A DNA stretch of 16,407 nt from Candidatus Cloacimonadota bacterium (GTDB taxonomy: Bacteria; Cloacimonadota; Cloacimonadia; Cloacimonadales; TCS61), in assembly GCA_021108055.1 (NCBI GenBank), contig JAIORR010000188.1, positions 1-16,407 on the forward strand, given 5' to 3'. Position numbers and translations under genes: made by a program. Shown one piece after another: positions 6,458-15,355 of the stretch; position 1 is the stretch's first letter; the number at the start of each line of letters is the position of its first letter. The notes beneath the pieces are model-generated. The model worked only from the letters and a program-made list of their open reading frames with translations, did no database searches and was not told where the DNA came from.

Positions 6458-6783
6458 TTAAAAGAATACTATTCATCATAATTATCCTCTCCGGAAATAT
6501 CTTTATGCATTATTATAATAAGCACAAGATATTAAGTTACGCTCGTCAAACGCAAAAGCTGGTCGAAAAATACAACTCTCAGAAGAATGTAAACCTGAAT
6601 CTTGTTACGCAAAACAGTAAACTAAGCTCAAGAGAACGCATTCAGAAATTAGCTTTTGATGAACTGGATATGTTTTATCCGGGAAATAATAACAGTGTTC
6701 ACAATATTAAAATAAACACAAAAAAAGAAACATTCTGTTTAATAGATTACATTGTTCCCTCGGTAGAGGCTCTTACAAAATGA
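6454..6783 (+). CDS. ftsL: Cell division protein FtsL-like
   Basis: Small bitopic membrane protein of 109 residues, recognised by position and layout: a short cytoplasmic start, one transmembrane helix at about 4-20, a probable coiled coil (about 24-56) and then SSRERIQKLAFDELDM (58-73), which matches the membrane-distal motif of FtsL proteins. FtsL bridges FtsB and FtsQ and helps activate FtsW-FtsI. An AAGGAG at 6443-6448, five bases before the ATG, lies inside the end of rsmH. The reading frame ends four bases before the hairpin at 6788-6807. Low overall conservation of this family limits the certainty. Confidence 0.78.
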   Translation: MIKRILFIIIILSGNIFMHYYNKHKILSYARQTQKLVEKYNSQKNVNLNLVTQNSKLSSRERIQKLAFDELDMFYPGNNNSVHNIKINTKKETFCLIDYIVPSVEALTK

Positions 6784-6787
6784 ATTG

Positions 6788-6814
6788 GCTCATTCCGGAG
6801 AATGAGCTTTTTTT
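6788..6814 (+). terminator. Intrinsic-terminator-like hairpin between ftsL and ftsI
   Basis: A perfect 8-bp inverted repeat, GCTCATTC (6788-6795) and GAATGAGC (6800-6807), encloses the tetraloop CGGA and is followed at once by seven T (6808-6814). This is the textbook form of a Rho-independent terminator on the + strand, yet it lies in the 34-base gap inside the dcw cluster, four bases after the ftsL stop and ten bases before the ftsI ATG. The only GGAG in the gap (6797-6800) is in the loop and first stem base. It may act as an attenuator or as a partial terminator lowering expression of the downstream genes. Confidence 0.75.
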
Positions 6815-6817
6815 CTT

Positions 6818-8992
6818 ATGAAAATAAGACTGCTGATTTTTATTACAATAAATATTTTAATTGTTTTAGTTTGGATCTCATATTTATTTTGTATTCAAAT
6901 TCTCGATATTCATAATTTCAAAGAAACTATAGAACTAAGACAGAATCCTTCTAAAGATATCATCATTCCGGATAGAGGTAATATTTATGACACAAACGGG
7001 AAACTGCTTGTAAGCTCGATAAAGTATTACCAGATCGATATCGATAGAAATTTGATCGGCAAATACTGCAAAAAAAATAGAAGTAAAAATAAAATATATG
7101 CCAGAATAGCAGAAATAATTTCTAATAATTCAGACTTAAATGAAAAAAAAATATTAAAGAAATTAAACAAAAAACCATTAAATTCATGCATATTTCTTTC
7201 AGATAACATTTCAGAAGCCGAACTTCTGAAAATATCTGAAAAATTTCATCAGGAAAAGATACCCGGGTTAGTGAAAACATTCAGTAAAATAAAAAGAACA
7301 TATCCATACGGGAAATTGGGGGCTAATTTTCTGGGTGCCGTAAAAGATATGGAAGAAGGAAATAACAATTCCAGAGAATCGATTTACAAAGTCGCCGGTT
7401 CCTGCGGCTTGGAGGTAACTTTCGATGATGAATTAGCTGGCGAGATCGGATGGCAGGAAACGATCTATGACGCAAATAATAAAAGAATACCACTTGTGTT
7501 TTTAAAAGAAAAACCGGCAAATTGTGGAAACTCATTATACCTTACTATTGATAATGATCTTCAGGAAATACTTGAGGGAAACCTGAATAATGGATTAAAG
7601 GAATATAAAGCAAAAAAAGCTATCGGGATCGTTATGGAACCAGCAACGGGAGCAATCCTGGCAATGTCCGGTCTATCCAGCAAACACATGTCCGCAGCAG
7701 AGATCAGGGCTTCTGCAAATATGCCTGTATCTTTTATGTTCGAACCAGGTTCAACTCTGAAGCCGATAACCGCTCTTCTTGCAATCGAAGAAAATATGTA
7801 CAAACCTTCTGATAAGATAGATTGTAGAAATTATCACATAATATATAAATCTGAAGAAAGAACAATCAAAGATGACCACAAATATAACTTCCTCAGCTTC
7901 AAAGATATTATTGCTCATTCCAGCAATGTGGGAATAAGTAAGATCGTCGAAAAAATCGGAAGTAAAGCACTTTATGAAAGGATGATAGCTTTTGGATTCG
8001 GACATAGAACCAGTTCAAATATTGCGGGAGAATCATCTGGTATCTTCAGAAAATTAAAGAACTGGCAGGGCTTTTCGCTGCATTCAATATCTTTTGGACA
8101 GGAAATCTCTACAACCACACTACAACTTGCAAATGCATATTGTACAATTGCAAATGGCGGGAACGTAATGCAGCCCTACATTGTAAAAGAGATCAAAGAC
8201 GAAAATAATAAAATTATTAAAACGTTCAAACCAAAAAAACTTAGAACGATTTCAGATAAGCGTTCTCTGAATACATTGAAACAATTTCTTAAAGCAGTGG
8301 TGGATTACGGCACCGCTATTGGAACTAAATCAGATTTTCTGGAAATAGCCGGAAAAACCGGTACAGCCGAAAAAACAATCTACGGATCGAAAGGTTATGC
8401 AGAAGAAAAATACACTTCGATCTTTGCAGGTTTCTTCCCCGTCGATGAGCCCGAATATGTCATCGTGATCGTTTATGATGAGCCTGATTATGCTTCCTAC
8501 TCTTATTATGCATCTAATTCTGCTGTTCCTACTTTTAGAAATATAACTACAAATATCATCCATTTGCCGCAAAGCGAAATTATCTGTGATTTAAAAGAAA
8601 AAAAGAAAGATTTCATTTTTGCTCCGAATGTTATCGGAATGACCAGAGAAAAAGCGATTGAAGTTTTGAAAAAGAAAAACATCCTTTTCACCATAAAAGA
8701 ATTTCATCCCAATAGTATCGTTGTAAATCAATTTCCAAAGCCAAATACTTCCTTCGATAAAAGCGAATCTGTTATTGTGATTCTTGACAAAGAAAAACAA
8801 GAACAACCTTTAAGAACATTTGATTATGAGATGCCCAAGCTTGTGGGACAAACTTTAAGAAAGGCAATTAATACGGCATCAAAAAAGAATATAAAACTGA
8901 TCGCAAAAGGTAATGGAATAATCATTTCACAATCGATCCCAGCCGGAACGAAAACAAAATACGGGGAAAAATGTATAGTAAAAGCAAATTGA
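6818..8992 (+). CDS. ftsI: FtsI / class B penicillin-binding protein with two PASTA domains
   Basis: Septal peptidoglycan transpeptidase of 724 residues. An N-terminal membrane anchor (about 4-28) is followed by the dimerisation region with DRGNIYDTNGKLL (52-64), then the transpeptidase domain with all active-site motifs: S312-T-L-K315 (nucleophile serine), S368-S-N370 and K513-T-G515. Two PASTA domains end the protein (about 602-656 and 670-724), as in SpoVD/PBP2x-type proteins and in many FCB-group FtsI proteins. ATG 6818 is the first possible start, because TGA at 6803-6805 is in the same frame. No good Shine-Dalgarno lies within 12 bases, only a T-rich tract from the hairpin, so initiation may be weak or coupled to ftsL. 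The last 22 bases overlap the next gene. Confidence 0.96.
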   Translation: MKIRLLIFITINILIVLVWISYLFCIQILDIHNFKETIELRQNPSKDIIIPDRGNIYDTNGKLLVSSIKYYQIDIDRNLIGKYCKKNRSKNKIYARIAEIISNNSDLNEKKILKKLNKKPLNSCIFLSDNISEAELLKISEKFHQEKIPGLVKTFSKIKRTYPYGKLGANFLGAVKDMEEGNNNSRESIYKVAGSCGLEVTFDDELAGEIGWQETIYDANNKRIPLVFLKEKPANCGNSLYLTIDNDLQEILEGNLNNGLKEYKAKKAIGIVMEPATGAILAMSGLSSKHMSAAEIRASANMPVSFMFEPGSTLKPITALLAIEENMYKPSDKIDCRNYHIIYKSEERTIKDDHKYNFLSFKDIIAHSSNVGISKIVEKIGSKALYERMIAFGFGHRTSSNIAGESSGIFRKLKNWQGFSLHSISFGQEISTTTLQLANAYCTIANGGNVMQPYIVKEIKDENNKIIKTFKPKKLRTISDKRSLNTLKQFLKAVVDYGTAIGTKSDFLEIAGKTGTAEKTIYGSKGYAEEKYTSIFAGFFPVDEPEYVIVIVYDEPDYASYSYYASNSAVPTFRNITTNIIHLPQSEIICDLKEKKKDFIFAPNVIGMTREKAIEVLKKKNILFTIKEFHPNSIVVNQFPKPNTSFDKSESVIVILDKEKQEQPLRTFDYEMPKLVGQTLRKAINTASKKNIKLIAKGNGIIISQSIPAGTKTKYGEKCIVKAN

Positions 8993-11763
8993 TAAGTTAT
9001 CGGCAAATTCTCTCTGAACTTACTAAAGCAAACCTGTTTTGCCGAAGTTACTATGCTGACGAAAGTGCTCATTTCAGCAAAATTGAAACCGATTCCAGGC
9101 TTATCGGGAAAAATAATGTTTTTATTTGCATAAAGGGATTTGAAACAGATGGTCATTTATTTGCAAAAAAATCAAAAGAAAAAGGAGCAGCTTTATTCAT
9201 TGTTCAGGAAAAACTGTCTGACGATTATCCACAAATATTAGTAAAGAACTCCCGCAAAGCTGCGGCTATCCTGGCAAAAATATATTTCGGCGACCCGTCT
9301 GCAAAATTCAAATTAATTGGAATAACAGGCACAAACGGGAAAACCACTATTGCCGCTCTCATCGAACAAATATTAAGAAAGAACGGAAAGAGAACAGGTC
9401 TTATCGGAACTTACGGATATTCCATTAACGGAAATGTACATCCTACCGGAATGACTACCCCGGACATCATCGCATTAAACACAATATTATCTGAGATGGA
9501 AAAAGAAAATGTTGAATTTGTTATTATGGAAGCATCTTCCCACGCTCTTGCCTTAGATAGAGTTTACGGTTTGCATTTTGATGCGGCTCTTTTCACGAAC
9601 TTAACTCAGGATCACCTGAATTTCCACAAAAATTTTGATGACTATGCAAAAACAAAATTTAAGTTATTCGATTATCTAACACAAAATTCCGGCTCTGCTT
9701 TCATAAATACAGACGATAAATACGGTAAAATACTTTTTGAGAAATTAAAAATTAATAAATTCAGCATCTCCTTCGATGATGCAGATATTTCTATTCGGAA
9801 CTGCAAATATGAACTTTCCGGAACTGCTTTTGAATTGCTGATAAATAATGAAAAGATCGATATAAAATCGAAACTCATCGGAAACTTCAATGCTTTCAAC
9901 ATGGCTTCTGCAATTTCAATTATAAAGAACATAGCACCGGATATCCGAAACAGCCGGATCCGTGAAACCATTATTAATATCGACCAGATCAAAGGCAGGA
10001 TGGAACAAATTCAAATTAAAAAGAACATCTCTGTTTTCATTGATTATGCTCACTCTCCGGATGCTTTGAAAAATGTCCTTCAAACGCTTTCCGGATTAAA
10101 AAACAGGAACCGGCTAATTTGCGTATTCGGAGCTGGAGGGAACAGAGATAAGGAAAAGCGTCCCTTGATGCTGATTGAATCCCTTAAATACTCCGATCTT
10201 TCTATAATCACAAATGATAATCCACGTAAAGAGGAACCTGCCGGTATTATCAGAGATATTGTAGGAAATTATCCGGTAGAAGATAATTTCTGGATAATTA
10301 AAGATCGAGAAACAGCTATTCAAACAGCGATCTGCCTGGCAAAAGAAAATGACATCGTTTTGATTGCCGGCAAGGGACATGAAACGTACCAGGAAATAAA
10401 CGGGAAAAGATTTCACTTTGATGATAAGGAAATTGTACTATCATCATCAGAACACCCAGCATTCGCAAAAGATGAGCTTTCCATTCCGATCGATCCCCTG
10501 CAGTTGGAATTTATTTTTGGAGATAAAATCGATCATCATACTTTAATCAAACATATTTCTACAGATTCCAGATCAATAAAACAAGGTGCCCTCTTCTTCG
10601 CTTTGAAAGGAGAAAATTTTGACGGACATGATTATGTTGAACAGGTTCTTGAAAAAAACTGTCCGGCAGTAGTAAACAATGACTTTCAAGGCAAAAGCAA
10701 GAATCTGATAAGAGTTCAGGACACACAAAAGGCTTTCGGTAAGTTAGCTTCCAAATATAAATCTTTGTTCGATCTTACTTCGATTGCAATAACCGGCAGC
10801 TATGGGAAAACAACTACAAAAGAATATCTTTATAATATTTTAGAATATCATGCTCCCACACATAAGACATTCTCTAACGAAAATAACCTTATCGGTCTTC
10901 CAAAAACCATATTTCATCTTCGACCTGAACATAAATATGCAATTTTTGAATTAGGCTCAAACCAATTCGGTGAAATCGCTGAACTCACAAATATCTGTGA
11001 CCCGGATGTAGGAATAATCACCGCAATTGGTCCTTCTCATCTTGAATTTCTGATCGATATAGATGGCGTTTTCAAAGAAAAATCTGCACTTCTTGAGCAC
11101 AAATTGAATATTCGATTATTTCCCGGTGATGAAAGAAGGTTTAATGAATTTGATGGCATCACTTTCGGTTATGGTCATCCAAATAAATACAGACTCAGTA
11201 AGATCGAAAGCTATGCAAAAAAAACGGAATTCTTCGTTAACGAACAGCCTTTCTCCATTCCGACGCCTTTCAAAGAATACTCACTAAATGCTTTAATTGC
11301 GGTGGCAGCGGCAAAAGAACTTGGTATTCCTGATGAAAAAATCCACAAAGGTTTGAATGATCCTCTTAATATATCACATCGAATGGAAATTCTGCAGTCC
11401 GGGAATAGAACGCTTCTTATAGATTGTTATAATGCAAATCCGGATTCCATGAAAGCTGCTGTTACTTTCTGGATGGATATGAAAAAAGAAAAACCTCACA
11501 TCGCTGTTTTGGGAGATATGCTGGAGCTTGGCAGTGACAGCAAAGAATTTCATAGAGAAATAAAAAAATTATTAAGTAGTAAAAACAATATGAAGATCAT
11601 TTCGGTGGGAGATGATTCCCGCTATTATGGAGCAGATGTTCATTTTGATAATGTTAGAGATCTAATATCTTCTGATGAAATAGAGAAGTTAGAAAAGGAT
11701 GCGGTTATTCTTATAAAGGCTTCTCATGGAATTCAGTTAGAAAAAATAATAGGAAGGTTATAA
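8971..11763 (+). CDS. murE-murF: MurE-MurF fusion: UDP-MurNAc-tripeptide synthetase / D-Ala-D-Ala-adding enzyme
   Basis: One 930-residue frame holds two complete Mur ligases acting in sequence in the cytoplasm. The MurE part (about 1-490) adds the third stem residue: ETDSRLIGKNNVF at 39-51, P-loop GITGTNGKTT at 117-126, EASSHAL, the probable carbamoylated K229 in YAKTKFKLF, and DNPR at 416-419, the signature of meso-diaminopimelate specificity, then GKGHET. After a short linker (about 491-506) the MurF part (about 507-930) adds D-Ala-D-Ala: STDSRSIKQGALFFALKG, P-loop TGSYGKTTTK at 608-617, ENNLIGLPKT, ELGSNQFGEI, DCYNANPDSM at 818-827 and LGDMLELG. No stop or frameshift separates them and both motif sets are intact. 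GGGG at 8963-8966 precedes the ATG. The start lies inside ftsI, with TTG 8989 a weaker alternative. Confidence 0.96.
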   Translation: MYSKSKLISYRQILSELTKANLFCRSYYADESAHFSKIETDSRLIGKNNVFICIKGFETDGHLFAKKSKEKGAALFIVQEKLSDDYPQILVKNSRKAAAILAKIYFGDPSAKFKLIGITGTNGKTTIAALIEQILRKNGKRTGLIGTYGYSINGNVHPTGMTTPDIIALNTILSEMEKENVEFVIMEASSHALALDRVYGLHFDAALFTNLTQDHLNFHKNFDDYAKTKFKLFDYLTQNSGSAFINTDDKYGKILFEKLKINKFSISFDDADISIRNCKYELSGTAFELLINNEKIDIKSKLIGNFNAFNMASAISIIKNIAPDIRNSRIRETIINIDQIKGRMEQIQIKKNISVFIDYAHSPDALKNVLQTLSGLKNRNRLICVFGAGGNRDKEKRPLMLIESLKYSDLSIITNDNPRKEEPAGIIRDIVGNYPVEDNFWIIKDRETAIQTAICLAKENDIVLIAGKGHETYQEINGKRFHFDDKEIVLSSSEHPAFAKDELSIPIDPLQLEFIFGDKIDHHTLIKHISTDSRSIKQGALFFALKGENFDGHDYVEQVLEKNCPAVVNNDFQGKSKNLIRVQDTQKAFGKLASKYKSLFDLTSIAITGSYGKTTTKEYLYNILEYHAPTHKTFSNENNLIGLPKTIFHLRPEHKYAIFELGSNQFGEIAELTNICDPDVGIITAIGPSHLEFLIDIDGVFKEKSALLEHKLNIRLFPGDERRFNEFDGITFGYGHPNKYRLSKIESYAKKTEFFVNEQPFSIPTPFKEYSLNALIAVAAAKELGIPDEKIHKGLNDPLNISHRMEILQSGNRTLLIDCYNANPDSMKAAVTFWMDMKKEKPHIAVLGDMLELGSDSKEFHREIKKLLSSKNNMKIISVGDDSRYYGADVHFDNVRDLISSDEIEKLEKDAVILIKASHGIQLEKIIGRL

Positions 11764-11765
11764 TT

Positions 11766-12881
11766 ATGTTCTATCATTTATTTGTACCGCTTGCAGGCAA
11801 AGAGCTTTTTGGTTATAATATTTTTAATGTATTTCAATATGTTACATTCAGGTCGATTGCAGCTTTCATTACAGCTTTGATCTTCTCACTCCTGCTTGGT
11901 CCTAAATTTATTCGACTTCTAAAAAAACATCAGGCTGTCGAGAGAATTAATGAATATGTCCCTGTTTCACACAAGGAAAAAGAAGGAACTCCCACGATGG
12001 GCGGGCTTATTGTTATTTCCAGTCTGTTAATATCTGTACTGCTGTGGAATAACCTGGTGAACAATTATATTCTCTTAATGATAATCACAACAGTATGGTT
12101 AGGCGGGATCGGTTTTCTTGATGATTATTTGAAAAATTTTCTGAAAGCAAAGGGCGGCTTAATAGCAAAATATAAACTGATGGCTCAAATTACACTTGGA
12201 ATTCTGATAGCTTGTGCTTTATACTTCGGTTCTGCAAATAACATCTTGATCTCAAAAATAAGTTTGCCATTTATTAAAGATACTGCAATCCAATTGGGTT
12301 GGTTCTTTATTCCATTTTGTGCCTTCATGATCACGGGGACTTCCAATGCAGTAAATTTGACGGATGGACTTGACGGGCTTGCCGGTGGAACTGTAGCTTT
12401 ATCTGCATTTGCCCTGGGAATAATGGCATATATCAAAGGTAATTTCATTATAGCGGATTATCTAAACCTCGAATTTATTGGCAATGCCGGAGAACTGGTG
12501 GTATTTATTTCTGCTCTTATAGGAACATTGCTGGGATTTCTGTGGTATAATATCAAACCGGCACAGATCATTCTGGGAGATACCGGCTCTCTTTCGCTGG
12601 GTGGGATTCTGGCAGTTCTGGCAATTTTACTGCGCGAAGAGATATTCTTTGCTATCGTGGGTGGAATATTTGTGATCGAAGCCTTATCTACAATAATTCA
12701 GCGATACTATTTTAAATACACTCGAATCAAAACAGGCAAAGGAAAGCGGGTCTTCCTTTGTGCACCTATCCATCATCATTTTGAATTGAAAGGTATTTCG
12801 GAAGAAAAAATAGTTATCCGTTTCTGGATAGTTGCAACTCTTCTTGTTGCAGTTGGATTGGCAACATTAAAACTGAGATAA
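11766..12881 (+). CDS. mraY: Phospho-N-acetylmuramoyl-pentapeptide transferase MraY
   Basis: Integral membrane enzyme that moves phospho-MurNAc-pentapeptide from UDP to undecaprenyl phosphate, giving lipid I. It has 371 residues with about ten hydrophobic segments. Motifs: HKEKEGTPTMGG at 69-80, the DD pair at 119-120 followed by YLK, NLTDGLDGLAGG at 197-208, GDTGSLSLGG at 271-280 with D272, and APIHHHFELKG at 333-343. Catalytic aspartates and the HHH loop are all present. An AGGAAGG shortly upstream, within the end of the murF part, serves the ATG two bases past its stop. Its substrate is the product of the MurE-MurF enzyme before it. Confidence 0.98.
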   Translation: MFYHLFVPLAGKELFGYNIFNVFQYVTFRSIAAFITALIFSLLLGPKFIRLLKKHQAVERINEYVPVSHKEKEGTPTMGGLIVISSLLISVLLWNNLVNNYILLMIITTVWLGGIGFLDDYLKNFLKAKGGLIAKYKLMAQITLGILIACALYFGSANNILISKISLPFIKDTAIQLGWFFIPFCAFMITGTSNAVNLTDGLDGLAGGTVALSAFALGIMAYIKGNFIIADYLNLEFIGNAGELVVFISALIGTLLGFLWYNIKPAQIILGDTGSLSLGGILAVLAILLREEIFFAIVGGIFVIEALSTIIQRYYFKYTRIKTGKGKRVFLCAPIHHHFELKGISEEKIVIRFWIVATLLVAVGLATLKLR

Positions 12882-12884
12882 AAT

Positions 12885-14213
12885 ATGAATATCAAAGATG
12901 TTAATTTCGGTATTTTAGGAATGGCAAGGAGCGGTCTGGCTGCTGCATACAAGATAAAGGAACTTGGCGGTCATCCGTTTATCAGCGAAAAAAAACCGGA
13001 AAAGGACATCGATGATCCGCATAAAATAAGAGCAGATTTTGATTGTGAATTCGGTGGTCATTCCGATAGACTTTTAGATTGCGATATCATCATTATAAGT
13101 CCGGGTATTCCACTCGATATTCCCATACTGATTAGAGCAAAAGAAAAAAAAATCAAACTTATCAGCGAGATCGAGTTCGGTTATTTGATTAAACATCCGG
13201 AAAGCAAGATAATCGCCATTACCGGCTCTAACGGTAAAAGTACCACTGTCAGTTTGATCCATCACATTCTTCAAACTGCCGGTTTTAACTCTATTTTAGC
13301 AGGAAATATCGGAACAGCTTTCACTTCCTGCAAAATCGAAAAAGCGGGTATCGACGTTATAGTTCTGGAACTCAGCAGTTTCCAGTTAGAGCTTATCAAT
13401 AAATTCAGACCGGATGTCGCAGTCATATTAAATATAACTCCCGACCATTTGGATAGATATAACAGTATGGAAGAATATGCTTTAACAAAATTCAACATCT
13501 TCAAAAATCAAAAAGAAGATAACCTGGCGATCCTGAATTATAATGACGAATACTGCAAAAAATTTGACAAAAAGATATCAGCAGTAAAAAAATATTTCTC
13601 ACTCGATTTTATAACAGATATTTTTTATAATGGCAATTCGATCATTTTCGGAGATAACATAATATCAATACAAAGATCAAGCATCAAAGGACCGCATAAT
13701 ACAGCAAATATAATGGCTTCGATCTTAGCTGTTTCTCCTTTTAAAATAAGAAATGAAATTATAGAAAAAGCTTTATCATCTTTTGTTTCACTTCCCCATC
13801 GGTTGGAACCGGTTGCAATAATAAATGGAATAAAATTCATAAACGATTCAAAAGCTACAAACACAGATTCCGTGAAATATGCACTTCAATCATTTGAGGA
13901 GCCGATAAGAATAATCATGGGTGGTGCTGGAAAAGGAGAAGATTACTCCGTACTCAATCCATATCTGAAAAAGCATGCAAAAAAGATTTATCTCATCGGA
14001 GATGCAAGATATAAGATGAAGAAAGCTTTTGAAAATATTGTGGATATCGAGCTTTTTGATGATTTTGAAAAAAGCATAATTGCTGCTTTTTCCGAAGCTG
14101 AAAAAGGCGATAGCATCGTGCTTTCACCTGCCTGTACAAGCTATGATATGTTTAATAACTTCGAAGAACGCGGAAATAAATTCAAACAAATAGTACTGGG
14201 ACTGGGAAAATGA
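12885..14213 (+). CDS. murD: UDP-N-acetylmuramoylalanine--D-glutamate ligase MurD
   Basis: Cytoplasmic ligase adding D-glutamate to UDP-MurNAc-L-Ala, the second amino acid of the stem peptide. It has 442 residues, normal. Visible: N-terminal Rossmann-like GILGMARSGLAA at 9-20, ISPGIPLDIP at 71-80, P-loop ITGSNGKST at 112-120, LELSSFQLE, ITPDHLDRY, probable carbamoylated K202 in YALTKFNIF, PHRLE, NDSKATN, MGGAGKGEDY and the C-terminal SPACTSYDMF...ERG at about 414-430. Three bases separate it from mraY with only a weak GAG before the ATG; its TGA overlaps the ftsW ATG. In E. coli too, murD lies between mraY and ftsW. Confidence 0.97.
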   Translation: MNIKDVNFGILGMARSGLAAAYKIKELGGHPFISEKKPEKDIDDPHKIRADFDCEFGGHSDRLLDCDIIIISPGIPLDIPILIRAKEKKIKLISEIEFGYLIKHPESKIIAITGSNGKSTTVSLIHHILQTAGFNSILAGNIGTAFTSCKIEKAGIDVIVLELSSFQLELINKFRPDVAVILNITPDHLDRYNSMEEYALTKFNIFKNQKEDNLAILNYNDEYCKKFDKKISAVKKYFSLDFITDIFYNGNSIIFGDNIISIQRSSIKGPHNTANIMASILAVSPFKIRNEIIEKALSSFVSLPHRLEPVAIINGIKFINDSKATNTDSVKYALQSFEEPIRIIMGGAGKGEDYSVLNPYLKKHAKKIYLIGDARYKMKKAFENIVDIELFDDFEKSIIAAFSEAEKGDSIVLSPACTSYDMFNNFEERGNKFKQIVLGLGK

Positions 14214-15346
14214 AATCTAATGTTTATATAATTCAATATGATCGATACATTTTGATACTTTACATGATCTTGATGGTCATAGGGCTTTATATGCAGCTCA
14301 ATATCAGTTCTATCCGAGCAAATATGTCCTTCTTTTACCGGCAGTTCATCTGGTTCGGACTCTCGATCTTCTCTCTCTGGTTTGCATTTAAGGTGGTTAA
14401 TCTGCAAAAAGTAAGGAAATTTTCATTACTGTTCATTATCTTTACTATCATTCTTCTCATTTCTGTTCTGATCTTCGGTGAAAGCGTCAAAGGTGCTGTC
14501 CGCAGCATAAGTATCTGGAAGATCAATATCCAACCGAGTTTGATAGCCAGAATAGTTCTAATCATCTATTTTGCTCATATTCTTGATAAGAGACAGACCC
14601 TCATCGATAATTCCAACCCAAAAAGTTTCATTAAGAACTTCAATGCATTAATAGTAATTCCATTGATCCTGTTCCTTCTTATTCTTATCGAGAAACATTT
14701 CAGCCTGTTGATCATTTCCGGTCTTACATTAATCTCTCTTCTCTTTCTTGCTAAAATAAAATATTCTACCATCTTCCTGATAATAGGAATATTGTTTATT
14801 ATGGGAATTTTGGTAATAAAACTTGGTCCTACATATCGTAGTGAGAGAATGAAAATATATTCTAAATATTCACTTCTTAATAAAAATAAGAATGAAGGAA
14901 CAAAGTATAAAGTAACTGGAGATTACCAGGTAAAAGAAAGCCTGATCTCTCTTTCCAGCGGTAAATTGTTTGGAGTAACTCCCAAAAAAGGAACAGGTAA
15001 ACACTATTTTCTACCGGAAGCAAAAACCGATTATATCTTTTCCATAATTGGCGAAGAATTTGGTTTTATAGGTTCTTTAATTGTTTTGGCTATATATTGT
15101 TATCTATTTGCACGATCGATAATAAGTTCAAATGTAAAAGAAGGTTTATTCTTAAAGCTTGCAGGGTTCGGGCTTGGAATGAACATTTTTTTTAATGCGA
15201 TGGTCAATATCGGGGTTTCTATGGCTGCATTACCTTCCACGGGTGTAACTTTGCCGTTTATCAGTTATGGTGGAACATCTCTTGTCGTAAATTCATTTTC
15301 TATCGGATTGCTTTTAAACATCAGTGCCAAACGGCAGAAGATATAG
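14210..15346 (+). CDS. ftsW: FtsW, SEDS-family septal peptidoglycan polymerase
   Basis: Multi-pass membrane glycosyltransferase that polymerises lipid II at the septum with FtsI. It has 378 residues and about ten hydrophobic segments. Family marks: KGAVRSI near 94-100 with QPSLIARI at 108-115, EKHFS at 161-165, the large extracytoplasmic loop with YQVKESLISLSSGKLFG at 239-255, PEAKTDYIFSIIGEEFGF at 269-286 holding the conserved aspartate D274, and PSTGVTLPFISYGGTS at 342-357. The usual tryptophan in the first loop motif (G-x-R-W-I) is serine here. GGGAAA just before the ATG, inside the end of murD, may act as ribosome binding site. RodA is an alternative for the family, but the neighbours favour FtsW. 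Confidence 0.95.
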   Translation: MKSNVYIIQYDRYILILYMILMVIGLYMQLNISSIRANMSFFYRQFIWFGLSIFSLWFAFKVVNLQKVRKFSLLFIIFTIILLISVLIFGESVKGAVRSISIWKINIQPSLIARIVLIIYFAHILDKRQTLIDNSNPKSFIKNFNALIVIPLILFLLILIEKHFSLLIISGLTLISLLFLAKIKYSTIFLIIGILFIMGILVIKLGPTYRSERMKIYSKYSLLNKNKNEGTKYKVTGDYQVKESLISLSSGKLFGVTPKKGTGKHYFLPEAKTDYIFSIIGEEFGFIGSLIVLAIYCYLFARSIISSNVKEGLFLKLAGFGLGMNIFFNAMVNIGVSMAALPSTGVTLPFISYGGTSLVVNSFSIGLLLNISAKRQKI

Positions 15347-15355
15347 AGGATATCT

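Noticed and set aside
7143..7151. A9 tract in ftsI considered as a programmed frameshift site
   Set aside because: The frame continues uninterrupted with all downstream motifs in place, and no stop, pause structure or alternative product is evident.
8824..9156. A 110-codon frame on the - strand over the ftsI-murE junction
   Set aside because: Both real genes on the + strand carry full conserved motifs through this stretch; the frame has no recognisable features.
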